A program made the position numbers and the translations under genes. DNA of 64,000 nucleotides, taken from Beroe ovata (taxonomy: Eukaryota; Ctenophora; Nuda; Beroida; Beroidae). The stretch is from contig CAMPET010000169.1 in NCBI GenBank assembly GCA_946803715.1, positions 69,191 through 133,190 on the forward strand, given 5' to 3'. How positions within the stretch are numbered: position 1 is the first letter of the stretch; every line of letters begins with the position of its first letter. Below are positions 46,923-61,014 of this stretch, one piece after another. Under the pieces are notes generated by a model that saw only the letters and a program-made list of their open reading frames with translations, made no database searches and was not told the DNA's origin.

Positions 46923-49900
46923 TCACTTCCTGCGCTTCTTCCTCTTTATTTTCCGTCTGTGAGGGTTCTTCGTGTTGTTGTCCCGACGTGTGTAGTTGTT
47001 CGACTTTTGGTGGTGGTAGCAAAGATTGGCCGTCTCGAATCGTTCGTCGTAGTTTGTGATGGGTTTCGGGCAAGATATTGTCGCCACACACGAATCGTAG
47101 ATCGGGCACCACCCGCAGTAGGGGTCACGCGACGCGACACACGCGTTACAGTCGTTGAATCTCCGGCATTGGGATATCGGTATCCGGAGCAGGGAATCAG
47201 GACCACTTGCCAGCACGTAGTTCTGATGGGGAGGGAAGGGGGCGTTAGAATACGTTATGAAAAAACTTAACCTTCAATAAGTGTGGAACTGGAACACAGT
47301 CGAACATGCATAAATTTTGTATTGAGTTTACCATTGACTTAGAGAGGTTGAGGTTACACTTACAGAGTTCATGGATAATGGACGATTGGATTTGAGTAAG
47401 ATCAAGAATTACTCGCATGAGTTACAATGAGAGATAGTTACTGTTAGTTAATCCTCTTTTGACTCTGTTAACAAATGGAAATGCGGCCTTTAATTGCGAT
47501 CAATTTTGCCGTTCAACGACATCGTCAGGCTCAAATTTGATTGTCATAAGATAAGTTTATCTAGTTAGTCAGAAAATTATGTTATAAACTTACCAACTTA
47601 TTACAATCAAATTTGAGCCTGACGATGTCGTAGAACGACGAAATTGACTGCAATTAAACACGTGTTTACACAAGAGTCTGCATAAGCTCAGAATTGAACA
47701 ACTCTATTCCATCGTTATATGTTATAACCTTTGGTCATTGTTAACGTTCGCACTTTACAGTCATTTGAGTTTGACTCAACTTTCTATTTACAAAACTCGT
47801 GTCGTAGGAACTTGCGAAAAACGAAAAATCCCTGGTCCAGTCAGCCGGCCTTTTAATTAGATGACGAAGGTATGATAATTCCATCCTCTCATAAAATTCA
47901 ATCGTTGTACCGCGAAAAGTTAATTACGAAAATGGGTTTCTTCAAAAATGTTCCGAAATTAACTGATTTTGCGGGACGAGAACAACATTTTCCCCGTAAA
48001 ACAACGCTGTGTTGCCAAATGGAATGATATAATCGATATATTGGGTGCTATGAATCGCTTCCGTATCACTAAATCTGACAACAAACCCAGTTTTCTTATA
48101 CCATCTTCAACTGGATATCATTTGCACATGATCCGATGACGCTGCAGCCCAACCTCCTACATAAAGTATCGTGGCAAAAGCACCGGGTAGACGGTAGTGC
48201 ATCTTTCAAGTAAAATATAGTCATTAATCACCTGCTGATATAGCGTGTAACTTTCCCAAAAATTCAATTACATGCTCTAAATTTTAAAATTTACTCAAGG
48301 ATGTACTTTAATTGCTGTAAATATTTCATGATACAGAAATGTCACAATTTGTGACCGTCAAACACTCAAACATGCGGCCGCCTTGTGCACATCCATTCCA
48401 AAAACAAGTGACCTCCAGAATGCGCATATTCATACTCATAGAGTCATAGGTACTGCAATTGCATGTCCATATGATCACGGTTTATAGTAGTAGTACGTGG
48501 CAGCGAATATACTTCCTATCACAAATTCTATAAGTATTAATCATAATGTATTCCATTTCCATGAATGTTACTGCAAGCTCAGTAGTTAAGAAACAACTAT
48601 CTCTTGTCCAGCGGTTCTCATTAGTTCACTTCTCAGTTGTCACGCGAGTCGCGAACCATGAAGAAGAGACATGAAGTGGCGACTTGTCGACTTGGCTAAG
48701 AAACTACGAGTACAACGTGTACACAGTGTTGAGATGTAACCTTGTCAACGCTGCTAACGTGTTCTCGAACACAAATAATATGGGGACGCGATATTGGCGA
48801 CAAAAACTATAACCAAAATAGTGGATAATGTGCGTGCGAGGGGTGGTGTGAGTGAATATAATTGAGTCCTGCATGCGGTATTTTACTCGTTATGAATAAA
48901 ATTAGTTAAGAATGAAATAGTTGAGGTTCAGCACCAAATGATGGCTCCTCAGCGGTAGGGTATGGAGTCTCTCCATGTGATAATGAGATGAGATTGAGAG
49001 GGATATATGCATGAGATGAGAGGGATATGAATGAGATATGAGATAATGATCATGAAGCGCGAGACTGCGCACTTACCGCCGAAGGTGCTATAACAATCTT
49101 GTTGATTGGGACATCGTCTTTATGGATCTTAACGGAATCCACTTGGTAAGCCTCTCCGTTGTGAACTGCCATCTTGATGAAATGAAGATCGCCTGGGGAC
49201 ACACTTTGATTACTATAATACAGCACGTTATACGATAACAATTCCATTGTAGGAATACTAATTTCATATGCAAATCCCTGATCCTAAACATTATGCAAAT
49301 CCCGTTCCCAAACAGCGATTTTCGCCTCGCCCCACATAGGAAAACTTTCAATCCCTGACGTTTTAACGTGTGCGCTTATAGAATGATAATTCCAGGCACA
49401 TATGAGCATGGTAAACATAAAGTCAAAGTGTCCATTAGACAGCCCCTGAGGACCCCGTTACGAACACTTACAGACAAGGGGGAGATATGTCTCCTGCTCG
49501 ATATTTGGTTATTCATGATGTGTATAATACTTTAATACCTAGGGGGTTATTCCATATGTCCGGGCCGGGGACTTAAGCTTATCTGCTGGAGCAGTTCTCA
49601 GCTACTAGCATGATGAAATCGTACAGTATCCACATGATGATAGAAATCTCTGCCCTTTCGCCACTGGCTTATATTGGGGGCATGTTTTGATAGCGAAACT
49701 ATGTAGAAAACTTCTGCATCTGTGTCCAAATTATTGCATTCCTACAAAATTCGTCGCGCGAATTTTATCGAAGACAAAGCATCACCAGAAAACTTGAGTC
49801 GGACATTTGACTCAACATTCTGGTCACTTCAAGAATGTCTCCTCAGAAAAGGAGGATAATCCGTGAAAAACACTCAGCACCATGATACATCTTGTTTTTT

Positions 49901-52900
49901 GATTTAATCGGCCAATCTACATAATCCAATTTTGATGCCTATAATTATAGAATTGCATAGAAATTTTTCATTTATGCTAAGATTTCTACTTGCTGGCATC
50001 CATACAAATTCGTGCAAGTCTGTACCAGCGAAAGGGACTTAAGGTAAAAAATGATAATTCTCTAGCCTGAAAAGCTGAATGTCTGATGTTATGCTTGATA
50101 TTCAATGTTCATCATTTTATGATGAATAGGCTTTGTTCGGTCAAACTTGATAATGATTGTCCATTGTCCATCAGAATCATATCAAGGACAAACCAGCACA
50201 ATCTAATGGTGGGAACTTTTCTATCTGAACTAAAATCGAGCTGAATTCCGTCAAGAGTAATTTTGATTCCATTTCCGTGCAACTGCGAAAAGTACGATTT
50301 AGAAGATAAATGCGCAGATAGATATCTATGATGAGGATACATTATCGTGAAATAGATTGGTTTATTTAAAGTGTAACGAAATGTATAAATTATAATGACG
50401 TATACATTGTATAGTATACAATGTATTGTCTGCTTTAAGTTTAATATACACTTCATAGTTCATACGTTACACAGTACACACCCTACCCAGTACACACTAT
50501 ACATGTACATTCTACACTCACTGGTTGCGATGAAGAGTACATCGACGCCGTTGGTCCGGTCCGCCGCGATGGCCGTGTATTTCCGGCACTTGGCGGCGTA
50601 AAGTGGCCCCCTGTACGCGTGCCGGACTGGTTCCCGGAGGAGGTTGTATTTGTGAGCGTCGTACAATGACCTCGGCTCCTCGCACGAATCTGAACTGGGG
50701 CAGGACGGGGAGTAAGTGGGAGTGTCTGTGGAGTAAGTGGGAGTGTCTGTGGAGTAAGAGGGAGTGTCTGTGGAGTTAGTTGGGGGAATTAGTTGGGATT
50801 AGTTACAGAGGCGAGTATAGTGACCTCGGCTCCTCACATGAATCCAAACTGGGGGAGGAGGGGGAGTAAATGAGTGAAGAGGAGTACTCCGTAGGGAGAG
50901 GGAGGGAGTTAGGGGGGAGCGGGGGGTAATACAAGGGAGTTAGTTGGGTAAAGGGGAGTTAAAGAGATCGAAGATACACTTCTCTGTACCGAATATTGCG
51001 TCACTACTACCGTGTCCATCGTGTTGGAATTTACTCCATGTGATTGTGATATATTATAATGCTCGGAACATACCCAGTACTCTCACACATACTCTCACGC
51101 TATATATCAGTTGATTGCATGACCCATATCATGACAATTAATCACAGCGTAAGCTGAGCGATCAGATGGTCACCATGAGATTGTCCATGAGCAGCTAGCC
51201 ATCTTATTAAATGTTCATTCAGCGTCAAGCACCAATGAGTGTGGCAGCATGGTGAACGGTTGCCCTTTTTCAGGGGTCAGTGGCAGACGGTGAGGCGCCA
51301 TATGATGGAAGTTACTTTAATTTGATATTAAATCCCTCTCCACACACATGCATGTTTATTGATTAGTTCGGCTTCCGCGATCAGCACTCTCAGCATAGCA
51401 CGAAATCCTGGTTGTTGTGCGGGGTTCAGCAAATCATAAGATTGAGTAGCGAGTGCAATGAAGTGTGGTCGATGGATAAATATGCCCTCTTTTTCATGGT
51501 CCATAACTACCCATGAACCGTGACTCACTGTGAATCATCAAAATCAACTCCTCGTAGAGTCATTATATGGCTCCACATCGGACGTTCAAAGTTCAAACAT
51601 TGTATCCTATTAGGAAGTACAGTGAAGTGAACTTACGCTGAGGGTACAGTGTGAGGTATCTCCTGGCTGTGATCAATGCGGACAAACTCGTTAGACTTGA
51701 ACGACCGGTCCACGTCCGCCAGGTTGTAAGCACAGATGGCGGAGGCCGAACACGGCCCGTTCGGTATGTTTGAGAAGATGGCGTACAGGAGCCGATCTGA
51801 GAGGGGGATCCGGGTTATTAATTATGACAGGGGTGATGCTGGTGTGGTTGTCTTAAATGATGTAGGTTCTGCCAATGATTTGAGAGTCGCACGGTCTTGA
51901 TTTGGGGAATTCAGTCAACCTCAATTTGATGTGATTTGTTGCTGTAGGAGGTAATAAGTTTTTGCGGGATACGCCTAATTCAGATAACTCAATCAGGGAT
52001 TTGCAATTTGTCACATTCGTTGGTCCATCGAGCAGACAAAAAGCCTGTCCCGAAATTATTGTAAACAAGTCTAATGATAGACTCTATCATAGAGAAGCAA
52101 TATTCGAATATAGAAAAAAATTGCTACATTGAGAATCAATTACCGTGAAGAGTGAATCTATTATAGGCCTGTTAACGCACTACCACACCGAGTACAGTCA
52201 CTGTAACACCCCACAGAACAGTCACTGCACAGTGCACACCACTCCGCAGTACAGTCACTGCACACCACTCCGCAGTACAGTCACTGCACAGTGCACACCA
52301 CTCCGCAGNATTTTCAGCAATTCGCTGTTGAGTGAAGAGTACTTACGCGATTCAGTGCTTACATCACACTTCAAAGGAACATATCTCAAGCTATGTTGAC
52401 AGTAGAGGGATGAACTTGAGATCATCTGGAAGCTGAAACCTTTCTGCAGAGGATGCTGGTAAAAATATCTGTGAAATATGAAAAATGTGCCCTCTGGCTA
52501 CTATTGAAGCGGCGCGACTGGAATTTGCTAAAAAAGCTGCGCAAAAGTACTAGCAAACGTGCCCGCACGAACAGGGGGTGAATTTGATGTGATTTGTTGC
52601 TGTAGGAGGTAATAAGTTTTTGCGGGATACGCCTAATTCAGATAACTCAATCAGGGATTTTCAATTTGTCACATTCGGTGGTCCATCGAGCAGACAAAAA
52701 GCCTGTCCCGAAATTATTGTAAACAAGTCTAATGATAGAGAAGCAATATTCGAATATAGAACAAAAATGCTACATTGAGAATCAATTACCGTGAAGAGTG
52801 AATCTATTATAGGCCTGTTAACGCACGATAACACCGAGTACAGTCACTGCACCACCCCGCAGAACAGTCACTGCACAACACTCCGCAGTACAGTCACTGC

Positions 52901-55900
52901 ACACCACTCCACAGTACAGTCACTGCACAACACTCCACAGTACAGTCACTGCACAGTGCACAACACTCCACAGTACAGTCACTGTACCACCCCACAGAAC
53001 AGTCACTGCACAGTGCACACCACTCCACAGTACAGTCACTGTACCACCCCACAGTACAGTCACTGCACAGTGCACACCATTCCACAGTACAGTCACTGCA
53101 CACAGCTCCGCTGAACAGTGCACACCACTCCCCTGCCCCAGTTTAGACACTACGCAATGACACATTACACTCACCACATATTGTGTAGGTATAATAACTC
53201 ACCACTTCCGTTGGGGTTAGATAGGCTATACTCGGGTACAGCTACCCCATCCAGGAAGCTGTAAGTGTAATCCGGCACCCCGGCCATTGTACTCGGTGAT
53301 GTACACGTCATGCTGGCTTTCGTGAAACTCCGGAAATGACGATGCAGGACCAGCCTGAAATTGTGCATGTGTAGTTCTCATGAAGACGTGTATATAAGTC
53401 ACTAGTTATACTCGGCATGTGCAGTACGAATGAATATTGAATCCGCATGGGTACTGGGTTAGCGTGCAGTGGATCAGAATTCGTAACTTAGAAATCTGTG
53501 ACAGATAAGTGAGATACATGTATACACAGATGTATTCACTTGATGAACATCTAAACTGATTTTGCGGTCATATCCGGGATATAATCGTACATGTGAGGCT
53601 GCTTGCAAAATTCCTCACGGGGGTTAACTTGAAACATTCCCATATTATCAGCTATTCCTGACACTGATATGAGACATGATCATTCATCACGCTGGTCGAG
53701 CTGATTTAGCATTTTCATGATCATTGTTAATGCTATTTCACATCGGCAATCACTTTAGCAATCGCTTGAAACTTGTTGTAGCCCAGTGTTAACTATGGTA
53801 GCACTATGTATCGAGGGCATAACTCAATTACAATGTCTGGCACTGTGCAGTATGAGAGATGGAGACAGAGAGAGGGGGATGTCTGGAGGATATGAGATGA
53901 ATGTGGTATTTTCACAACATTTGCCGTGCGAACTATAGTCGTGGCGGTCACACACGCTTCCACACACTGCCACAGTGTCACACGGAAATATATTCCTGGC
54001 GGATATCTGGATGCGGGTTGCTATTTGCAACTTTGTTACAATATGTCCAAACACATTCCTCTGACAAATTGCACGCTGACACAAGATAGCACCTGCTGCT
54101 ATCAACACAGGTGCTTTAGCTGTACCACTGCTTACCCCTCTTCTCATTAGTGGTTCACTAGAATGAACCACTAAAATGAACACGCACAATAATTGATCCG
54201 ACAGATGCGATGCCGGATGCCACTTGTTTCAAATTTTCTCCCAGATCAGCCACATTGCTAAAATCGAGACTCTTTAGTGATCACTTGATCACTAAGCACA
54301 ACGTTACGTTGTTATTGGAACGTTGAGGAATCTAGGAAGATGAGCCTCACCAATCACTGATGACTGAGCATATGGAGCAGGGTTTGGCATTCAAATAAGT
54401 GCGGACTGCGGAGTACTGTTTCACTTTCATAGTATCTTTCTGTGCATGGTACGGCATGAAAATGGTGATTTATGGCCGATACAGATATTGCTTGACTGTA
54501 CCTTTTTGTGAAAAGAAGACCAAAAATTTTATGATGTCATTGCTTACCACTGCATTCTCAAGCTGTCAACAGCTGTCAGCAGGCTGTTTCGACCGCAACA
54601 TACAGCATTTGATAAGCAATTATCTAGCAATCCCATTCAATTAGAACACACAAGCTCTGTTACACAGCTTGGCATATTCATCTCATCAGCAAGAGTGATT
54701 CTGCATGTTGACATGTGAATACATGAGACTGGAGAAATGCCCTATTGAGAGACATCGCACTATCACTAGGTATATACTCGAGGAGTAAGCAACTATATAT
54801 CCACAAAAAACATCATGAGGAGCTCAGAGCGTGCGAGAGGGGCTTGACTACGGTTAAAAGTCGGCCTGAGTAATACTAGGCTACAAAACTAGGATTTTAG
54901 CCTAGGCTAACAGTACTTATGAGCTTATGCTGGAATAGGCGTGCGATACTGACAAACTGTGGCAGTTACATGTGACAACATGTGAACGTGATTCATTTGC
55001 AAATGAACATATTATGGCAAAGTTCCAACTCACTTGTTCCCTCCCTTATCGTTGGTACACACTCTGGCTACACGGGAAGTGAGAATAGGACTGGGATAGT
55101 CGAATGTCAGCTCCTTGTAGAACAAGTACATGTGGTTATCAATAGGGATGAGGGACACGAACTGGGCACCTGCAGAAGGGGGAGGAGGGGTGATCATGGC
55201 AATATCTGAGGGTCCTCACGGGGAGGAAGAGAGTTGTAAGAGAGTCGTGGAACATGCATTTGAATACGGGGACCTGGCTACTGGAGTAGAGATGAATGGA
55301 ACGTAATAGGAATCATATGCAGACTCACGGTTGAACCACTTGTTGTCTATCTTGGTTGTTAACTGGACACCATTACTGTACACTCCCAGCACAGCGTGTG
55401 ACGTGTCGTTTGTGATGTAGGACGCGTAGTAGAACTTGTTATCTACAGAATATGGTGTTATTGCAGGCAGATGGGCGCGTGAAACTTGCATAGTATGGGC
55501 GTGGCACTAGCACGGAAATGGTGTGCGCACTGCGCAGTAGGTATGGGTGTGGCACTGACCTAAAAGATACAATTGCGTACACTGCACATATCACTCAATT
55601 TATCTTAATCTACTCTAAGTGACATAACAGGAAGATGACGAGTAGTGTAATGGTTGACGTCACATGTCACCGGTCACATGGCGTCACATGTCACCGCTCT
55701 TGATCATGGCGATGAGCACGGTTATTGTGAGAAAACTCTACCGACCACTGATCTTTAGGTAAGGAGAACCAGTAACATGTTACATGACTCACCGTGGACA
55801 ACAGCGAGGGGTCTGAGATCTTTGTGTGGTGTGGCGGCAAACTGAAGTGGCATCACTTCACCGATACTCTTCAACAGTGACAAATCCCTGATGACACACC

Positions 55901-58900
55901 TCGGACTTCCGCCGTGTGTGCCACATGTCACCAACACTCGGTCCAAGTCAACCTGGGAGATAATGGTTATTTGGCAGAAGTCCAAATAAACCGAATTTGA
56001 AAAGATGGTAATTTGAAACAGGTCGTAGTGAACCTAAGATTAGAACATGAGTAACTGGACCTATCAATGACCTAGATTATTGTATCTGTTCAGCGGCTAC
56101 AAACCTAGAGCGCATATTGCATACTCTATCATTCAGTCTGGACCAACTTGCAACAAACACATGCACACACATACGGCCACATTCTGTACCACACACTCGC
56201 ATAGCATAAATATGCTCCTTCATAATATTATCACCAGACTTCACCATAATGTAGCTGGTGAAGTGTTTCTCGAATGTGACAAGAGTGGTTGGCCACAAAT
56301 TATCACAGCCCGTGCTCCTGTAAATTATACGCCATACAGAGAGAGGGAAAAAAGTGTGATGACGTAATCAGGAATACTACACGTGGGCACATGAATATGG
56401 GAGTAAGTTACGAGTTTTTTCTGAATATGGCAGTGAGACGGATGTGAAGAACGTGGGGTCGAGGGAGCTATTTTTCACTTCCTGGTCCATAGAGTGAAAA
56501 TCTAAAATTACAATTCTGACCTGTTCTTAACAATTAGGTATATGATGCCACATGGATCGAATGCCCTCAACTCAACACAGAAACACACATCAAAAACACG
56601 TGTGACTTTCAGATCACGTCCCAGATTAGTCAGCTACTCATCCTTGAAAAATGCTGTTAGTGCTATTTAATGTGATCATCATTCCTAAGCAGGTAGTCTC
56701 GAACCAACTGTACAAAACCATGCTACTTGCCAAAGCCAGGCTGTAATAATGAAATGAAGAACCGATGTCCGTTATACATTATGAATAATAGACTTGACTG
56801 CATCTCATAGTCGCATATTTTGAATTCGAGAAATCCACCATAGACAGAAGAGGATTCAGCTTTATTCGCGGTGTATCCCAAGTTACTACACGCACTACAC
56901 ATCCGGCTCCTTCATAAAGCAATCTTATAATCTACTGAGCATCATAAATGTTGTCTGCTATGATAGATTTGATTTCGCGGACTAAGTGTCAGACATCATG
57001 TTTGATCGAAAAGGGGAGCTTGTTTGACTCTGAGTGAGGGTCGGTCAATGGTACATGCTGTCACCGTAAAGAGAATTTGACAAATTAAAATTACCTCACC
57101 TCATTTCCACCCCATATTTTTCACGTTCCTATAATACAACTCATGATTATCATTGTAATTAATTTGTCCTGCTTTTTGACAAATTGGTTGGATGATGTAG
57201 TCCTATTGCTCAGGTCATGTACGTATACAGCATCACCGATTAGATCCCATCACCGTCATTGAATTGAAACTTGGTGTAATCATACTCTGCATTGTGTAAT
57301 CATGCATTGGGTAATCATGCATTGTGTAATCATGCATTGGGTGATCATACTCTGCATTGGGTGGTAAAATCACACGTTGGATGCATGACGCATGTGTTTG
57401 TATCCATGTCCGTAGCTGGGATTACCTCTCAATTAGACTAATGAGGAAATGATGAGGTGGCAATGATGTAACTTGTCACATGCAATTCATTCATATGTAT
57501 CAATCTGTCAAATTACCAAAATTTGGTAACTCTTATCTAAACACAATCATCAGTGAGATGAGATGATGCGATTAGAAAATGGAGCGATTCATTGCATTCA
57601 ATTTTGTCACTGATCAAAAGTTATGAGAATATTGCACAAGAATTATGGTCATCGATGACTGAATTCCAGATGGACATGAGATGGGCGATGGGACTGTGAC
57701 ATGCCACTTGACATGGACCATAATCAAAAGAGATGTATAGTCTGTTATTTTGAGGGTCTGTTTCACAATAATTAATGTCTGGAAAATATCCAGATGTAAA
57801 ATATTCCCAAGATTCACATGATCGTTGTAGAATGATAGCGGCCGTCATGAGGGAGCATCAACATGCCATCTCAGACATTCTCATTAAATTCTCATTCCAC
57901 AACACTATTCTTATGGATTTCAATGGCGATACAACCTCCATTGGATATATCAGGTGTCGTTTTCTAAATGTTCATTAGGCTGTGTAGATGAACCAATGGT
58001 TAACGTAGGTACCCATTAGAGATACATGGTATCAAATGGTATCGGGGCCGCAGTTTGATAGCACTACTAGAATTATCAAACTCATAATTCATAAACGCTC
58101 GAAATCTTTCCTTGTGATCTGAGATCTGAAATAATGTTCCCCCGGAACTCAAATTGGAAAGTTGTTATACTGTCTCGATACATTTCAAAGTTGGAAGGCG
58201 CATGCTCGAAGTTTTATGAGAAAGCGAATTTAATAATGCAAATTAGTGAATGAATTAGAGAAGCACTGCCCATTGTTTGCGGCTGGTTTATGAAATGCCA
58301 CGCCATCAACTTTATAGGAATCTGGAATTTTCCAGTACCTGTCCATCCACCCATCACGTGCCATGACATTTAAACGGACAGGAATTTGGGTGTGTCCAGT
58401 ATCCACTTTAGTGCTTAGAATTTAAATGATTCCTCATATGGTCGGATCTGGATTAAAAATTCGGAATTGATTTTAGTAACCGCACTTCAGAAAGAGTAAA
58501 CATGGGTGAAAGGGTGGAAACACTTTCACATCCCCATTTCCACTAAAACATTGATTATAGTTATAATCTGCACTAATTGGGATGCAATTCATCGCTTCAT
58601 CTCCAGTGTTTCCTATGAACATCTCCAGTGTTTCCTATGAGTGATGAATCCACTCGATACTGAATTAAAAAGGAATTAANCCATTGTTTGCGGCTGGTTT
58701 ATGAAATGCCACGCCATCAGCTTTATAGGAATCTGGAATTTTCCAGTACCTGTCCATCCACCCATCACGTGCTATGACATTTAAACGGACAGGAATTTGG
58801 GTGTGTCCAGTTTCCACTTTAGTGCTTAGAATTAAAATGATTCCTCATATGTTGGATCTGGATTAAAAAGTCAGAATTGATTTTAGTAACCGCACTTCAG

Positions 58901-61014
58901 AAAGAGTAAACATGGGTGAAAAGGTGGAAATACTTTCACATCCCCAGGAGTTGAATTCCACATTTTCACTAAAACATAGAATATCTAATTGGGATGCAAT
59001 TCATCGCTTCATCTCCAGTGTTTCCTATGAACTAAAGTAATGAATCCACTCGATACTGAATTAAAAAGGAATTAACAAAGCCATTTCCGTCCTAAATGTC
59101 TGTCACTGAGGAATGCATATGAGTGTGGGTAACACACGCCGTTTTAACCTAGACATGGAGCAATAAAACTCGACAGGTAGCTGTCCACAAGTTGAAATTT
59201 CCGGGAAAATGCGCGGAGATACAATAATTTCAGATATAGTTTAGTGCTTTTCCTTAATCTGGTGGAGGAATGTTTGAGTTTTTCGGGGTTCGTTGGAATG
59301 AATGAACTAGGAGTATTTGAGTAATAAGAAGGAGTATTTTAGGAATAGCATGCATGCTGTGATAAGGTACAGTGATAATGGGATCACTGAAGTCAATTGC
59401 GTGTTATCAGTTAAAACTTTATGTGAGAACTTTGAGTACGATGTGACAACTTTGAGTAAGATTTAAACAGCTCATATCATGGGTTTTAAAGCGTTGTTTT
59501 TCATGTACTAAGTCATGCGGGCTGTCAATACAGTGCGATTTATCGAGTGAATTTCATATAATACCCATAATATCCCATTTCAACAACCGCAACGACATAA
59601 GATTTTTATAGTACCTACATGGGATTGTTAAACATCCTTCAAATTTGAAACGTCAGTTCCGCAGAGATGCGAACGTTTTACATCGTATACCAACGTCCGT
59701 CGCATATACTACACACAAACACACACATGTACATTGACAGTTTACATGTCAGCATGCAACGTGTCATGGGTTATCAGGTCATTAGTCATGTTTGTGCAAC
59801 CATGGATCCCTCTCATTGTGTGATTGGATAATGAGTGATTGAGTGAGTGACATATTTCAATTATAACTAGTACAGACAGATAATGGGCAGACTGACTATG
59901 GTAGTATGGTGGTGGAAAATTCAATCCGCGGTGTTTGGCGTTTGATCCGATTTCACCAATCACCCAGTTGAAGCCTTAGCTGTTGATGACGTATTTGGCA
60001 TGGGACCCCCTATATGTGGGACTCACTGTCAATGAAGCAAATAAGTTAACGATTGAATTATTGTAATTATTATTGTGGTTTTTAAACGCCAAGAAATAAG
60101 GAATTTTATGATTTTCGAGAATAGACCAACCAAATTTAGGAAAAATTAGATCGAAATTATGAGTTTCAGATAGTTACTATGGATGATACTATACCAAAAC
60201 AGCAGCAATCAACATGCCCATGAAATTTACCGTACCTTATCAAATTAACCGTGATCACTATCAAATTTATGACTATGAAATTTATGAATACACGATGAAT
60301 ACGATAAATACTATGATACATTGAAATATGGTGGAATGAAGGATGGGAGAGATGAAATACATGTCCATCACTTTGATGAAGCATACACTTATTCAAATCA
60401 TACAACAGGAATGCGGAATACCATAATCTTCCCGGTACATGTGTTTGAGTGAGAAAAGTTGAATGTACCTAAATTATGGAGTAGGTACCATTATGGAGTA
60501 GGTACCATATGCCATGACTGCTAGATATGGTGCATCTTTGTATGAAGTACCTACTTATACAAAAAGTCATGGTTAGCGAGAATAAGACACAAGACATCAA
60601 ATAACCTGCCAACAGCACTCTCATGAAACTTGACATTTACAGAACATGAGATCAAAACCGGGGTATGAGTATGACTTGGCAAGATGCCAGGAATATCATG
60701 GAAATAGTGACTGAGAATGATATGAAACTCACCCCAAATGTCCTCCCGTCAGCAATGAGAGAATGCTGAGTGTAATCAGTACACTCATTGTTTCCCATCG
60801 GGCATGTTGAGCTCAGCACTTCAAACTGAGCTATGAATGTCCGACGAGCAAAGTTAAGTTTCAGGATCTTGTCTTTAACTCCGAGGTAAACTTCATTTCC
60901 GTTGGCAGCAAAATCACCGATCGAGGATGCATAACTTTCTTGGAATCTGGCGTATCGGGCAGTTTCCGATACCGAGATCAGGACGAGTAAATAACTGACC
61001 AGGAGTATGGTCAT
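46923..61014 (-). CDS. SEMA: secreted semaphorin (Sema domain, PSI, basic tail)
   Basis: Extracellular guidance ligand; semaphorins signal through plexins. Nine exons in phase: 60733-61014, 55793-55952, 55329-55442, 55034-55169, 53203-53354, 51637-51796, 50522-50694, 49077-49192, 46923-47222; 530 residues. A signal peptide (MTILLVSYLLVLISVSETA) precedes the Sema propeller. Sema landmarks are VLVTCGTHGGSPRC, SRVARVCTNDKGGN, FTKASMTC, CSASAICAYNLADVD and YTAIAADRTNGVDVLFIAT. The last exon carries a PSI domain (CRRFNDCNACVASRDPYCGW) and a strongly basic C terminus ending RRKIKRKKRRK. There is no Ig domain, no thrombospondin repeat and no transmembrane helix, so the protein should be secreted, with the tail perhaps binding matrix polyanions. 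It is shorter than most animal semaphorins (650 residues or more). Intron 1 is 4.8 kb. The gene is divergent from the zinc-finger gene 674 bp upstream. Confidence 0.93.
47489..47658. repeat. fold-back repeat in the last semaphorin intron
   Basis: Arms 47489-47544 and 47603-47658 are inverted copies sharing ACAATCAAATTTGAGCCTGA and CGACATCGTC, separated by about 58 bp. A miniature element or simple hairpin. Confidence 0.85.
51923..52975. repeat. allele-like duplicated block around a single n (semaphorin intron)
   Basis: 51923-52308 and 52581-52975 repeat each other in the same order, starting AATTTGATGTGATTTGTTGC and ending in the same 13- to 35-bp repeat array. The first copy stops at the isolated n at 52309. 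This fits two haplotypes joined in series better than true duplication. Confidence 0.75.
52845..53130. repeat. minisatellite of ACAGTCACTGCAC-type units
   Basis: A compound array of acagtcactgcac, agtgcacaccactcc and similar sub-units in the semaphorin intron, with a shorter version at about 52192-52308. Confidence 0.85.
55953..60732. other. semaphorin intron 1 (4.8 kb)
   Basis: No gene is visible within it. It holds a short tandem repeat at 57285-57365 (unit close to tgcattgggtaatca) and a duplicated block around n58680. Confidence 0.6.
58270..59075. repeat. allele-like duplicated block around a single n (semaphorin intron 1)
   Basis: 58270-58679 and 58681-59075 are near-identical copies, both beginning CCATTGTTTGCGGCTGG and ending AAAAAGGAATTAA, separated by only the n at 58680. 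A tandem join of two haplotypes is the likely cause. Confidence 0.8.

Noticed and set aside
52791-53114. 107-residue plus-strand frame rich in HCT repeats
   Set aside because: Translation of a minisatellite in a semaphorin intron.
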